The notes: a model not told the origin generated them from the sequence alone. A stretch of 64,000 nt of DNA from Mycobacterium paraffinicum (GCF_001907675.1 NZ_MPNT01000026.1:14946-78945); one strand, 5' to 3'; positions 16,552 to 24,726 are shown, numbered from the stretch's first letter. Numbers and translations: made by a program.

Positions 16552-17307
16552 ATGAAGCCCGAGTGTCTCGCGTCTCAGGGTGACATCACGGCCGAGATCG
16601 CCGCCATCGCAGCCGAATACCGCGGGCCCCAGCCCCAGCCCCGACTCGATTACCCGCCCTACCGCGGCACCACACTGCGGCATCCCAAACAAGCCTTGGT
16701 GCCGGTCGACCCCGAGGGGATCGAGCTGTGGGCGCCGTGCTTCGGCCACCAGGACGTCGACCCGCTCGACGCCGACCTGACGGCGGGGCATCCGGGTGAA
16801 CCCCTGGGCGAACGCGTCATCGTGGCCGGGCGCGTGGTCGACGGGTCCGGCAAACCGGTCGCCGGCCAGCTGATCGAGATCTGGCAGGCCAACGCCGGCG
16901 GCCGTTACCGCCATCAGCGCGACCAGCACCCGGCCCCGCTCGACCCCAACTTCACCGGCGCCGGCCGGTGCCTGACCGGGCCGGACGGCTCCTACCGATT
17001 CCTGACCATCAAGCCCGGCCCATATCCGTGGCGCAACCACCACAACGCGTGGCGCCCGGCGCACATCCACTTCTCGGTGTTCGGGACCGCGTTCCCGCAG
17101 CGCCTGGTCACCCAGATGTACTTCCCTGGCGACCCCATGTTCGACTTGGACCCGATCGTCCAGTCGGTCCTCGACCCGGCCGCGCGGCGGCGGCTGATCG
17201 CCCGCTACGACCACGACCTCACCGAGCCCGAATATGCGACCGGGTACCGGTGGGACATCGTGCTGACGGGCGTCGGCCGCACTCCTGTCGAGGGCGACGA
17301 TGACTGA
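16552..17307 (+). CDS. pcaH: Protocatechuate 3,4-dioxygenase beta subunit
   Basis: A 251-residue intradiol dioxygenase subunit that carries the non-haem Fe(III) site cleaving protocatechuate to 3-carboxy-cis,cis-muconate. The four ligands are visible with the exact spacing of the Pseudomonas enzyme: Tyr119, Tyr158, His171 and His173 (GGRYRH, GPYPWRN, RPAHIHF). It begins the pcaHGB operon, overlaps pcaG by 8 bp, and is divergent from the ring-hydroxylating dioxygenase operon, which could supply aromatic acids to it. Confidence 0.95.
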   Translation: MKPECLASQGDITAEIAAIAAEYRGPQPQPRLDYPPYRGTTLRHPKQALVPVDPEGIELWAPCFGHQDVDPLDADLTAGHPGEPLGERVIVAGRVVDGSGKPVAGQLIEIWQANAGGRYRHQRDQHPAPLDPNFTGAGRCLTGPDGSYRFLTIKPGPYPWRNHHNAWRPAHIHFSVFGTAFPQRLVTQMYFPGDPMFDLDPIVQSVLDPAARRRLIARYDHDLTEPEYATGYRWDIVLTGVGRTPVEGDDD

Positions 17308-17863
17308 ATGTGCTTGCACCCCAGGGCAAACGGTGGGCCCCTTCCTGGACCTCGGGTTGCCCTACCCCGGTGGCGGCGCGCTGGTCGGCGACCGGCATCC
17401 GCACGCGGTGCGGCTGCACGGCGCGGTGTACGACGGCGCCGGTGACGGCGTGCCCGACGCCCTGGTCGAGCTGTGGCAGGCCGACGACGCCGGCCACGTC
17501 GCGCGGCAGGCCGGTTCGCTGCGCCGCGATACTCCGGCGTTCACCGGCTGGGGCCGGTGCGCGACCGACGCCGACGGCCGTTACGCCTTCACCACCGTGG
17601 CGCCCGGCCCGACGGCCGCCGGGCGGCCACCGTTCTTCGCCCTCACCGTGTTCGCGCGGGGCCTGCTGGACCGCCTGTTCACCCGCGCCTACCTGCCCGG
17701 CGGCGACCTCGGCGCCGACCCGCTGCTGGCGGCCCTCGACGCCGAGCGTCGCGCCACCCTGCTGTGCGTCCCCGAAAGCGACTGCTCCGATTACCGTTTC
17801 GACATTCGCCTGCAGGGCCGGTTCGAAACGGTGTTCCTGGCGTACCGGGACGGTGGGCGATGA
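17300..17863 (+). CDS. pcaG: Protocatechuate 3,4-dioxygenase alpha subunit
   Basis: A 187-residue partner of PcaH with the same intradiol fold but without the iron ligands, as is normal for the alpha subunit. TPGQTVGPFLDLGLPY at the N-terminus and LVELWQADDAGH in the first strand region are typical. It overlaps pcaH by 8 bp and pcaB by 4 bp, so the three genes are translated together. Confidence 0.93.
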   Translation: MTECACTPGQTVGPFLDLGLPYPGGGALVGDRHPHAVRLHGAVYDGAGDGVPDALVELWQADDAGHVARQAGSLRRDTPAFTGWGRCATDADGRYAFTTVAPGPTAAGRPPFFALTVFARGLLDRLFTRAYLPGGDLGADPLLAALDAERRATLLCVPESDCSDYRFDIRLQGRFETVFLAYRDGGR

Positions 17864-19086
17864 CCAACCTGTTGTGGCCCGGCGACCACCGCGCCCGAGA
17901 CCACATGACGGATCGGGCCCTGCTGGAATCGATGGCCGCGGTGGAAACCGCCTGGCTGGACGCCCTCGTCGCCGAAAGCATGGCCCCACCGGAGTGCGCC
18001 GGGGCGGACCTGCCAATGCTGTTGACGGCCAACGATTCTGAGTCCCTGGCGGCCGCCGCCGAGGACGGCGGCAACCCGGTCATCGGCCTCGTCGGCCTGC
18101 TGCGGCAGCGCGCCGCGCCCGACGTCGCGCCGTGGATCCACCGGGGTCTCACCAGCCAGGATGTCCTGGACACCGCACTGATGCTCGGCGTGCGCGAGGT
18201 CGTGGGGGAGCTCGCCGCACAGCTCAGGGGTCAGGTCGCGACGCTGACCGAACTCGCCAGCCTGCACCGGGTGACGCCCATGGTGGCGCGCACCCTCACC
18301 CAGCACGCGGCGCCCACCACGTTCGGGGCGAAGGTGGCCGGCTGGCTCAACGGCGTCGTCGATGCCTTCAGGACGCTGTCCGCGTTGGTCGTCCCCATCC
18401 AGATCGGTGGGGCGGCCGGGACGTTGGCCGCCAGCACGGAGCTGGCGGCGCTGCTCACCGGCTCCGCCGACCCCGCCGCGGTGTCCGCCAGCCTAGTGCA
18501 AAGCGCCGCAACGGCTTTGGGATTGGCCATCCGATCGCCGTGGCACACGACGCGCGCGCCGGTAACCGCGGCCGCCGATGCCTTCGTCGGCTGCACCGAC
18601 TCCTGGGGGCGGATCGCGTCGGACGTCGTCACCCTGTCCCGCCCGGAAATCGGCGAACTGAGCGAGCCCGGCGGCGAGCACCGCGGGGGCTCGTCGTCGA
18701 TGCCCCACAAACGCAACCCGGTGTTGTCCATCCTGATCCGCCGGGCCGCCCTGTCCGCACCGCCGCTGGCCTCAACCCTGCACACCGCGGCGGCGCTGGC
18801 CAACGACGAGCGACCCGACGGCGCCTGGCACGCCGAATGGGACGCGCTGCGCACGTTGGCCAGGCGCGCCGTCGTCGCCGGATCCCAGTGCGGCGAGTTG
18901 CTGGCGGGGCTGACCGTGCACGCCGACCGGATGTCCGAAACCCTGGATCGCGCGGACGTTTTCGGGGAGCAAGAGGCGATCGCCGGGCTGGCGGGGAGGC
19001 CCCCGTCGCCGACCTACCTCGGCGCGGTGGACCGGCTCATCGACGAGAGCCTGGACCGGGCCCGGCGGGCGCTCGGTCAGCGCTGA
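17860..19086 (+). CDS. pcaB: 3-Carboxy-cis,cis-muconate cycloisomerase
   Basis: A 408-residue member of the fumarase/aspartase superfamily that lactonises 3-carboxymuconate, the product of PcaHG. The superfamily signature GGSSSMPHKRNPV (about residues 282-294) is intact, and the early HRGLTSQDVLDTALML and mid GGAAGTLA stretches match bacterial PcaB. The start ATG at 17860 overlaps the pcaG stop; the frame is open further upstream but that part lies inside pcaG. No pcaC/pcaD or thiolase gene is in the window. Its last 10 bp overlap the 3' end of the convergent EthR-like gene. Confidence 0.93.
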   Translation: MTNLLWPGDHRARDHMTDRALLESMAAVETAWLDALVAESMAPPECAGADLPMLLTANDSESLAAAAEDGGNPVIGLVGLLRQRAAPDVAPWIHRGLTSQDVLDTALMLGVREVVGELAAQLRGQVATLTELASLHRVTPMVARTLTQHAAPTTFGAKVAGWLNGVVDAFRTLSALVVPIQIGGAAGTLAASTELAALLTGSADPAAVSASLVQSAATALGLAIRSPWHTTRAPVTAAADAFVGCTDSWGRIASDVVTLSRPEIGELSEPGGEHRGGSSSMPHKRNPVLSILIRRAALSAPPLASTLHTAAALANDERPDGAWHAEWDALRTLARRAVVAGSQCGELLAGLTVHADRMSETLDRADVFGEQEAIAGLAGRPPSPTYLGAVDRLIDESLDRARRALGQR

Positions 19087-19724
19087 TAGATGCTGGCCAG
19101 CCAGATGTGCAGCAGCGTGTCGACCGCCCGGTCCTCGGGCATCGCCTCGTCCTCGGCGGTGAACGTGGCGGCCATCACCCGCTCGCTCAACATGTTGAGG
19201 GCGAGCGAAAGCTGCTCGGCCGGGACGGTGTCGGGGGCGGCGCCACGGCCGCGCTCCGCCTTGATGGCCGCCGTGGTCAGCGAGATCCACCGCTGCATGA
19301 GCGTGGACCACAACTGCCGCACCTCGGGGTTGGTGGCCTTCGCCGAGGCGCCGGCCACCGCGACCGCTGGGTGGGAGCCGGACACCTCGAAGAACGCCTC
19401 GATGCGCGCCCGCCACAGCTCCGCGGGGTCACCCGACGAGATTCCCCCGAGCGACCGCAGGGCCGCCTGCGCCTTGCCGTTCATCTGGTCCAGCAGCGAC
19501 AGCAACACCGCGTTCTTCGATCGGAAATAGAAGTAGAACGTGGGACGCGAAATCCCGGCGCCTTTTGCTAGGTCGTCCACCGAGAAATCCGCGAGCGGGC
19601 GTTCCCGCAGCAGGCGCTCCGCGGTCGCCAGTATCGCCTGTTCGCGGTCGTCGCCGGAGTGCGGCGACGACCGGCGGCCCCGCGAGGCATGCAGGTACTT
19701 GGTCTGTGTCGGGAGGTTGGACAC
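19077..19724 (-). CDS. TetR-family regulator of the EthR type
   Basis: A 215-residue protein strongly resembling mycobacterial EthR: SGDDREQAILATAERLL, then PLADFSVDDLAKGAGISRP with the recognition helix TFYFYFRSKNAVLLSLLD, and a C-terminal ligand-binding domain ending VDTLLHIWLASIYQR. EthR represses the Baeyer-Villiger monooxygenase gene ethA, but no such gene is next to this copy, so it may be a paralogue controlling other genes. The GTG at 19724 gives the usual EthR length; the frame remains open upstream but that part resembles nothing. Direct repeats of TGTYGATTAAG upstream probably form its operator. Confidence 0.88.
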   Translation of the reverse strand: MSNLPTQTKYLHASRGRRSSPHSGDDREQAILATAERLLRERPLADFSVDDLAKGAGISRPTFYFYFRSKNAVLLSLLDQMNGKAQAALRSLGGISSGDPAELWRARIEAFFEVSGSHPAVAVAGASAKATNPEVRQLWSTLMQRWISLTTAAIKAERGRGAAPDTVPAEQLSLALNMLSERVMAATFTAEDEAMPEDRAVDTLLHIWLASIYQR

Positions 19725-19764
19725 GCCCGCTACTGTTGGGCACCCCGATATACGCGAACGAAAC

Positions 19765-19797
19765 TGTTGATTAAGCCCAGCAATAATGTCGATTAAG
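19765..19797. promoter_or_regulatory. Putative EthR-type operator (direct repeats, 22-bp period)
   Basis: TGTTGATTAAG (19765-19775) and TGTCGATTAAG (19787-19797) repeat at a 22-bp period, two helical turns, in an AT-rich stretch between the EthR-like gene and the divergent dormancy genes. The known ethA-ethR operator is built from similar TGTCGA/GTTGAT repeats bound cooperatively by several EthR dimers. Confidence 0.5.
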
Positions 19798-19888
19798 TTC
19801 GACGCTTTCTTCGCGGGCTTCCGCGAATTTGCTGGCCGTTTCACCGCGTGGGGCGCACCCGGGCCCGGGCCGACGAACTGCCCCGGGA

Positions 19889-19908
19889 TTCGGGACTTCC
19901 GCCCCTAC
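19889..19908 (+). promoter_or_regulatory. DosR-type box A, upstream of the DUF1876-HPF operon
   Basis: TTCGGGACTTCCGCCCCTAC matches the first ten bases of the DosR consensus TTSGGGACTWWAGTCCCSAA and keeps GGGAC-N4-G-N-CCC throughout. Its centre is about 43 bp upstream of the ATG at 19942, the position expected for an activator touching RNA polymerase if that transcript is leaderless. Confidence 0.68.
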
Positions 19909-19941
19909 TGCGGCCCCGCCGCGCAATGGTCGCATCTGGTG

Positions 19942-20223
19942 ATGACGAAGAACGACGACGCCACCAAGGCCTGCCACATCGACGTGCTGGTCGAGGAGCG
20001 CGACGAAAAGACGCGGGCGAAGGCGCGACTGTCCTGGCAAGGCAAGACGCTCGTCGGCGTCGGCCTGGCACGACTCGACCCCGCCGACGAGCCCGTGACC
20101 GCGATCGGGGACGAGCTCGCCGTCGCCCGTGCGCTGTCCGACCTGGCCAACCAGCTGTTGGCTGCGACATCGGTAGATATTCAAGCCAGCACGCACGAGC
20201 CCGTCACGGGCCTGCACCACTGA
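19942..20223 (+). CDS. DUF1876 dormancy-associated protein (Rv1738-like)
   Basis: A 93-residue protein resembling Rv1738/Rv2632c: ACHIDVLVEERDEKTRAKARLSW, then TLVGVGLARLDPADEPVTAIGDELAVARALSDLANQLL. Rv1738 is a DosR-regulated protein with structural similarity to ribosome hibernation factors and a proposed role in translational shut-down. The frame is open from 19786, but the ATG at 19942 gives the family length and leaves box A in the promoter. The HPF-like gene follows after 12 bp, so two hibernation-linked genes are co-transcribed. Confidence 0.85.
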   Translation: MTKNDDATKACHIDVLVEERDEKTRAKARLSWQGKTLVGVGLARLDPADEPVTAIGDELAVARALSDLANQLLAATSVDIQASTHEPVTGLHH

Positions 20224-20235
20224 CCGGGGGACACG

Positions 20236-21039
20236 ATGAGACAACGACCCGATCTTCCGGCCGCCTTCGACGTCGAGGTGACGACGCGCGGCCAGTTGCC
20301 CGGGGCCGACGAATACGCGCGGACGAAGATCGGCGAGCTCGGCCACCTCTCCCACGAGCCGGTGCTGTACGCCCACGTCAAGTTGAGCGAGCACGGTGAC
20401 CCGGCGGTCGCCCGCCGGGTGATCGCGCAGGCCAACCTCGACGTCAACGGCCGGCTGGTGCGTGCGCAGGTCGAAGGCGTCACGGCGCGGGAGGCGATCG
20501 ACCGACTCGAGGCGCGGCTGCGCCGTCAACTGGAACGCGCCGGCGAACATTGGGAAGCCAAGCGCGGTGGCATGCCACGGCGCGGCCCGCACGAGTGGCG
20601 GCACGAAAGCGAGCCGACGCACCGGCCGAACTATTTTCCGCGACCGGACAGCGAACGCCGAGTCATGCGGCACAAGTCATACAGCCTGCTCACCTGCACG
20701 GTGGAAGAGGCCGCGCTGGAGATGGAGCAGCTCGATTACGATTTCCACCTGTTCACCGAGAGGAACACAGGGCAGGACAGCGTGCTATATCGCGAAGGGC
20801 CGGCCGAATACCGCCTGGCACAGGTCAATCCGGTGGCCGCGCAGGAACTGGCGCCGTTCGAATTGCCGTTGACCCTCAGCCCGCAGCCGGCCCCGCGCCT
20901 CGACATCGATCAGGCCATCGAGCGGATGAGATTGCTCGGCCTGCCGTTCCTGTTCTTCGTCGACACCGCCCGCGACCGCGGCAACGTGTTGTATCACCGC
21001 TACGACGGACACTACGGGCTCATCACACCGGCGACGTGA
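20236..21039 (+). CDS. Ribosome hibernation factor, Rv0079-like
   Basis: A 267-residue protein of the HPF/RaiA family, long form. The N-terminal S30AE-like domain covers about residues 1-105 (FDVEVTTRGQLPGADEYARTKIGELG). The C-terminal domain (about 145-265) has the ribosome-dimerisation fold with VRHKSYSLLTCTVEEAALEMEQLDYDFHLF-like features and VLYHRYDGHYGLI at the end. Rv0079 is a DosR-regulated dormancy translation inhibitor in M. tuberculosis. Co-transcription with the DUF1876 gene under box A suggests ribosome protection when respiration fails. Confidence 0.88.
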   Translation: MRQRPDLPAAFDVEVTTRGQLPGADEYARTKIGELGHLSHEPVLYAHVKLSEHGDPAVARRVIAQANLDVNGRLVRAQVEGVTAREAIDRLEARLRRQLERAGEHWEAKRGGMPRRGPHEWRHESEPTHRPNYFPRPDSERRVMRHKSYSLLTCTVEEAALEMEQLDYDFHLFTERNTGQDSVLYREGPAEYRLAQVNPVAAQELAPFELPLTLSPQPAPRLDIDQAIERMRLLGLPFLFFVDTARDRGNVLYHRYDGHYGLITPAT

Positions 21040-21063
21040 AACGCCGATAGGCCAACCGAATCC

Positions 21064-21100
21064 GCGGCGGTCCCGGCATCCCCCCGTCCGGGACCGCCGC
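21064..21100. terminator. Bidirectional hairpin terminator
   Basis: A perfect 13-bp stem (GCGGCGGTCCCGG and its complement) with an 11-nt loop lies between the convergent HPF-like gene and the acyl-CoA synthetase gene. There is no U tract, which is common for mycobacterial terminators. Confidence 0.7.
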
Positions 21101-21146
21101 CCCAAACTTCGCTCTCCTGCAACGCGAACAGGCCGGTATCGGGGCG

Positions 21147-22988
21147 TCAGGATTCGTAGAGAGCCTGGAGGCGGTCGGCGAATTTGTCGATGACCACCTT
21201 GCGCTTGAGCTTCATGCTCGGCGTCAGATCGCCGGATTCGACAGTGAATTCGCGATCGGCGATCGTGAACTTCTTGATCTGCTCCCAGCGGTTCAGTTCG
21301 GTGTTCAGGGCGTCGATGTAGCCGGCGATCAGCTGCTGTGTCTTGTCGTCGCGCGCGATCTCGGCGAACGACTTGCCCGCCAGACCGTTCTTGTTGGCCC
21401 AATCGGTAATCGCCTCGCTGTCGAGGCTCACCAGGGCGACACAGTACGGCTTGCCCTCCCCGTAGACCACGATCTCGCTCACGTACGGGCAGCAGCCCTT
21501 GAATCGCGCATCGATCGCCGACGGCGCCACGTATTTGCCCTGCGAGGTCTTGAACATGTCCTTCTTGCGGTCGGTTATCCGCAGGAATCCGTCGGCATCC
21601 AATTCGCCGATGTCGCCGGTGTGGAACCATCCGTCCCCGTCGAGCGCCTCGGCGGTGGCGTCGGGCAGGTCGTGGTAGGCGGTCATCAGACCCGGTCCCT
21701 TGAGCAAGATCTCGCCGTCGCCGGCGATCTTCACGTCGGTGGCGGGGAACGGCCGGCCGACCGTCCCGAATCGATAGGCGTTGGGGCGGTTGATAAATGA
21801 AGCGGCCGCGGTCTCCGTCAGGCCGTAGCCCTCCAGCACGATGATGCCGACGGCGTCGAACCACTGCGCGACGTCGCGGTCCAGCGCGGCCGCCGCGGAA
21901 ACGAAGAACCGCAGGCGTCCACCGAACCGTTCCCGGATGGTGGTGAACACCAGCCGGTCGGCGACCTTGTAGGCCAGCAACGACGCCCGCGAAGGCTCCT
22001 TCCCGGACTGCCGCGCCTCCGACACCTTCTTGCCGACCCCGATCGCCCAATCGAAGATCATTTTCCTGAGCCTGCCGCGCTCGGCTGCCATGTCCTGGAT
22101 GCGGGCGTGTGCCTTCTCGAAGATGCGCGGCGCCGCGCCCATGATGGTGGGTCGCAGGACGGCGAGGTTGTCGATGATCCGCTCCACGCGGCCGTCGATG
22201 GCGGTGGGGAAGCCGATCTGCAACGGCAGTGCCAACATCACCTTGCCGAACGCGTGGGCCAGCGGCAGCCAGAGGAAGTTCAGGTCGTCGGGGCCCAGGA
22301 TGCCCAGCGAATCGATCGCCGCGGCGGTGTACGTCCATGCCCCGTGCGTCAGCCGCACGCCCTTGGGCCGGCCGGTGGTGCCGGAGGTGTAGATGAGGCT
22401 GGCCAGGTGATCGGGACCGACGGCCGCGACCCTGTCGTTGACGGCATCGGGCGTGTCCGCGAGCAGTTGCTTGCCCAACAGGTCGAGTTCGGCGAGGGAG
22501 ATCGCCCAGTCGCCGTCGCCGTTGCCGTCGATCATGACGACCTTGCGGACGTCGGGCAGTTCGGCCCGGTGCTCGATCAGCTTGTCGAGCTGCGTCTGGT
22601 TTTCGGCGATGACCACCCGGCTCCCGGAATTGGCGACGATGTAGGCGACGTCGGTCGCGTTCGTCGTGGGGTACACGGTGGTGGTCGCGGCGCCCGCACA
22701 CACGATCGCGAAGTCGGCGAGGACCCACTCGTAGCGCGTCGCGGAGGCGAGCGCGACCCGGTCCTCGGGCGCGATTCCCAGCGCGATCAGCCCCGCGGCC
22801 AGGTTGTTGACTCGGTCGCCGACCTGCTGCCAGGTCACGCTGGCCCAGGTGTGGTCCTGCGGATAGCGGAAGGCCTCCGCGTTGGGTGTGGCGGCGACGC
22901 GATTGACGAACATCTGTGCCACCGAGGGCGCGCGGTTCTCGATCTTGCCGAGGTCGGGCCTCTCCATTGAGGCCAGTGGTGCATTCAT
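21147..22988 (-). CDS. Long-chain acyl-CoA synthetase (FadD15-like)
   Basis: A 613-residue ATP-dependent acyl-CoA synthetase of the ANL superfamily, closer to the bacterial long-chain ACSL/FadD15 type than to FAAL enzymes. The P-loop-like YTSGTTGRPKG (about 204-214), the EGYGLTE motif (about 387-393), DGWFHTGDIG, the hinge ITDRKKDMF, and the C-terminal catalytic Lys region TPSMKLKRKVV are present. It activates fatty acids to CoA thioesters and may feed the triacylglycerol synthase at 26483. A DosR-like box lies 90 bp upstream and a GGTATACC palindrome at 23037-23044 may hold the -10 element. Confidence 0.9.
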   Translation of the reverse strand: MNAPLASMERPDLGKIENRAPSVAQMFVNRVAATPNAEAFRYPQDHTWASVTWQQVGDRVNNLAAGLIALGIAPEDRVALASATRYEWVLADFAIVCAGAATTTVYPTTNATDVAYIVANSGSRVVIAENQTQLDKLIEHRAELPDVRKVVMIDGNGDGDWAISLAELDLLGKQLLADTPDAVNDRVAAVGPDHLASLIYTSGTTGRPKGVRLTHGAWTYTAAAIDSLGILGPDDLNFLWLPLAHAFGKVMLALPLQIGFPTAIDGRVERIIDNLAVLRPTIMGAAPRIFEKAHARIQDMAAERGRLRKMIFDWAIGVGKKVSEARQSGKEPSRASLLAYKVADRLVFTTIRERFGGRLRFFVSAAAALDRDVAQWFDAVGIIVLEGYGLTETAAASFINRPNAYRFGTVGRPFPATDVKIAGDGEILLKGPGLMTAYHDLPDATAEALDGDGWFHTGDIGELDADGFLRITDRKKDMFKTSQGKYVAPSAIDARFKGCCPYVSEIVVYGEGKPYCVALVSLDSEAITDWANKNGLAGKSFAEIARDDKTQQLIAGYIDALNTELNRWEQIKKFTIADREFTVESGDLTPSMKLKRKVVIDKFADRLQALYES

Positions 22989-23077
22989 AACGGGAATCCA
23001 TTGCTGCCGAAACGGATACCGATGACGTGGTGCACCGGTATACCGTCGATCCTGCGGAACGCGGGGGCTATGCGGTA

Positions 23078-23091
23078 GTGACGAAAGTCAC
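23078..23091. promoter_or_regulatory. DosR-like box B upstream of the acyl-CoA synthetase gene
   Basis: GTGACGAAAGTCAC is a GTGAC-N4-GTCAC inverted repeat. It matches 11 of 14 core positions of the DosR consensus and closely resembles boxes C and D. Its centre is 96 bp upstream of the ATG at 22988. Confidence 0.4.
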
Positions 23092-23125
23092 GGGGGGCGC
23101 GGGCAAACGTCCCCGGGCGCGCCGG

Positions 23126-23389
23126 TCAGTCGGCCAGGGCGATCTCGATGGACAGGCACTCACCGAGGGCGTGCGCCGCGGACCAGTCTCCTCCCAGAAC
23201 CGCGCGCTCGAGGTCGTCAACCAGCGGGCTGTGCGCGCCGAGTTCCTCCAACCAGGCGGACACGGTGGCGGGTATCTGGTGGGCGGGCACTCGGGCAACA
23301 TGTCCCTCGTGGAGGCGATCGGTCAGCTGGTAGATCCGGGCCGCGGGCCGGCGCTGTGGCCAATGCTGCCGCCACTTCGCTGTGTTCAT
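23126..23389 (-). CDS. Small hypothetical protein of the dormancy island
   Basis: An 87-residue protein that I do not recognise. It starts at an ATG 3 nt after GGGAGGGG. It has a basic N-terminus (MNTAKWRQHWPQRRPAAR) and an acidic helical remainder (TVSAWLEELGAHSPLVDDLERAVLGGDWSAAHALGECLSIEI). No metal or membrane motif is visible. The strong ribosome-binding site and codon use like that of neighbouring genes support expression. Confidence 0.62.
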   Translation of the reverse strand: MNTAKWRQHWPQRRPAARIYQLTDRLHEGHVARVPAHQIPATVSAWLEELGAHSPLVDDLERAVLGGDWSAAHALGECLSIEIALAD

Positions 23390-23718
23390 GTTCCCCTCCC
23401 CGTTTGCCTTCTCGATCCATCCGACCAGCCCCGGGGGCCCGGCCGTAGAGGCCAAGAGCACGTTCACCGAAAGGCTTTGGTCTCGCTTCCGGTCTGCCGA
23501 AGTCCCAGTCCGACAGGGTCTTTTGTCACAGCGGTCGCCTACTTCGTTCTCCCGCGACGGTGGTGCGGCTCGCGTACCGTACATCGCGAAGGACGCATCG
23601 CCACGTTACCCGTCGCGGGGCCGCTGAATTACGAAATTGGCGAGATGACCGCTTTAGCAATGGATTCGCAATCGAGGTGTGATCCGGGCCGGGGACTCGA
23701 GCTGACAGGTGGGCCGAC
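23390..23718. other. Intergenic region between divergent genes of the dormancy island
   Basis: A 329-bp stretch that separates the small gene (leftward) from the acetyltransferase gene (rightward). It contains DosR-like box C (23516-23529), a GGGACTT half-site on the minus strand at 23500-23506, and GGGACTCGAG at 23692-23701 just before the acetyltransferase start. I see no further open frame that can be defended. Confidence 0.5.
23516..23529 (-). promoter_or_regulatory. DosR-like box C
   Basis: On the minus strand the sequence reads GTGACAAAAGACCC, one mismatch from GGGAC-N4-G-N-CCC and one base from box D. It lies in the divergent region between the small protein gene (start 23389) and the acetyltransferase gene (start 23719). 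Confidence 0.42.
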
Positions 23719-24702
23719 GTGAGGGCTGTCCGCGCCGAAGAACTCGTGGCGCTGCCCATGTTCGCCGAGATCCCGGCCGAGGACCTCAAGACGTTGGCCG
23801 CCCTTCTCGAGCCCCTGCACGCGGTCGCCAGCGAGGTCCTGATGCGGCAGGGGGAACGAGCGGAGTCTTTCGCGATCATCGCGTCCGGCCGCATCGGGGT
23901 GCGGCACGTCGGACCCAAGGGCAGGGTCACGGTCACCGAGCTGTCGTCCGCGACGATCGTCGGTGAGATCGCATTGCTGCGGCGCGCCACCAGGACGGCA
24001 ACCGTGACGGCCGTGGAGGACGTGCGCGGGTACATCGGATACGGCGCCGCCTTCGACCGCATGCTGACCGTGCCGGTCATCGCCGACCGGATGCTGCGCA
24101 CCGCGCGGCAGCGGCTGGCCGCATACGTCGCCCCGATCCCGGTGACGATCAAGGACGGCGCCGTGCTCTCGCTGCGCCCCGTCCTGCCCGGTGACGCCGA
24201 GCGGTTCAAGAGCAGCGGTTCGTTCTCCCGGGAGACCCTGTACCGGCGCTATCAAGGGGGCACTCCCACCGATGCGCGCCTGACCTATCTCTTCGAGGTC
24301 GACTACGTCGACCACTTCGTGTGGGTGGTCACCGACGGCGTCGCAGGCCCGGTCGTCGCGGACGCCCGCTTCGTTCGGGACCAGGACGATCCCGCGTCGG
24401 CAGAGGTCGCGCTCACCGTGGCGGACGGCTACCAGGGCCGCGGCATAGGCACGCTGCTGCTCGGCGCGCTCGCGGTCGCGGCGCGCGTCGACGGCATCAA
24501 GCGATTCCACGCCCGCGTGCTGTCCGACAATCCACCCGCGCGCGCGTTGGGCGACAAGGTGCACGCGCAGTGGGCGCACGAGGAGCCGGGTGTGGTCACC
24601 ACGACGGGGGAGATCCCGCGCTATCGGGATCTACCCCTCGATCGCGTTGTGTATCAACAGATCCGGCAGGTGGCCCGTCAGGTGATCCACGCGTTCGACT
24701 AG
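23719..24702 (+). CDS. Cyclic-nucleotide-dependent protein lysine acetyltransferase (Pat/Rv0998-like)
   Basis: A 327-residue fusion of a CRP-like cyclic-nucleotide-binding domain (about 1-135; GERAESFAIIASGRIGV and IVGEIALLRRATRTATVTA, the phosphate-binding cassette) and a GNAT acetyltransferase domain (about 155-310; ALTVADGYQGRGIGTLL is the acetyl-CoA loop). This is the unique mycobacterial design in which cAMP releases autoinhibition and the enzyme acetylates acyl-CoA synthetases such as FadDs and Acs. An acyl-CoA synthetase gene lies only 730 bp away, a plausible substrate. GTG start, weak ribosome-binding site. Confidence 0.92.
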   Translation: MRAVRAEELVALPMFAEIPAEDLKTLAALLEPLHAVASEVLMRQGERAESFAIIASGRIGVRHVGPKGRVTVTELSSATIVGEIALLRRATRTATVTAVEDVRGYIGYGAAFDRMLTVPVIADRMLRTARQRLAAYVAPIPVTIKDGAVLSLRPVLPGDAERFKSSGSFSRETLYRRYQGGTPTDARLTYLFEVDYVDHFVWVVTDGVAGPVVADARFVRDQDDPASAEVALTVADGYQGRGIGTLLLGALAVAARVDGIKRFHARVLSDNPPARALGDKVHAQWAHEEPGVVTTTGEIPRYRDLPLDRVVYQQIRQVARQVIHAFD

Positions 24703-24726
24703 CGGCGCCCGCCGGGTTGGGCGCGT

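Noticed and set aside
15045..16583. Plus-strand frame of about 512 codons across the dioxygenase alpha subunit
   Set aside because: Antisense shadow of a gene with complete Rieske and iron-site motifs.
19786..19941. N-terminal extension of the DUF1876 gene
   Set aside because: The extension is unlike the family and would place DosR box A and the EthR-type repeats inside coding sequence; the ATG at 19942 gives the expected 93 residues.
23692..23705. Another DosR box just before the acetyltransferase gene (GGGACTCGAGCTGA)
   Set aside because: Only the left half fits; the right half does not, so it was kept as a half-site remark only.
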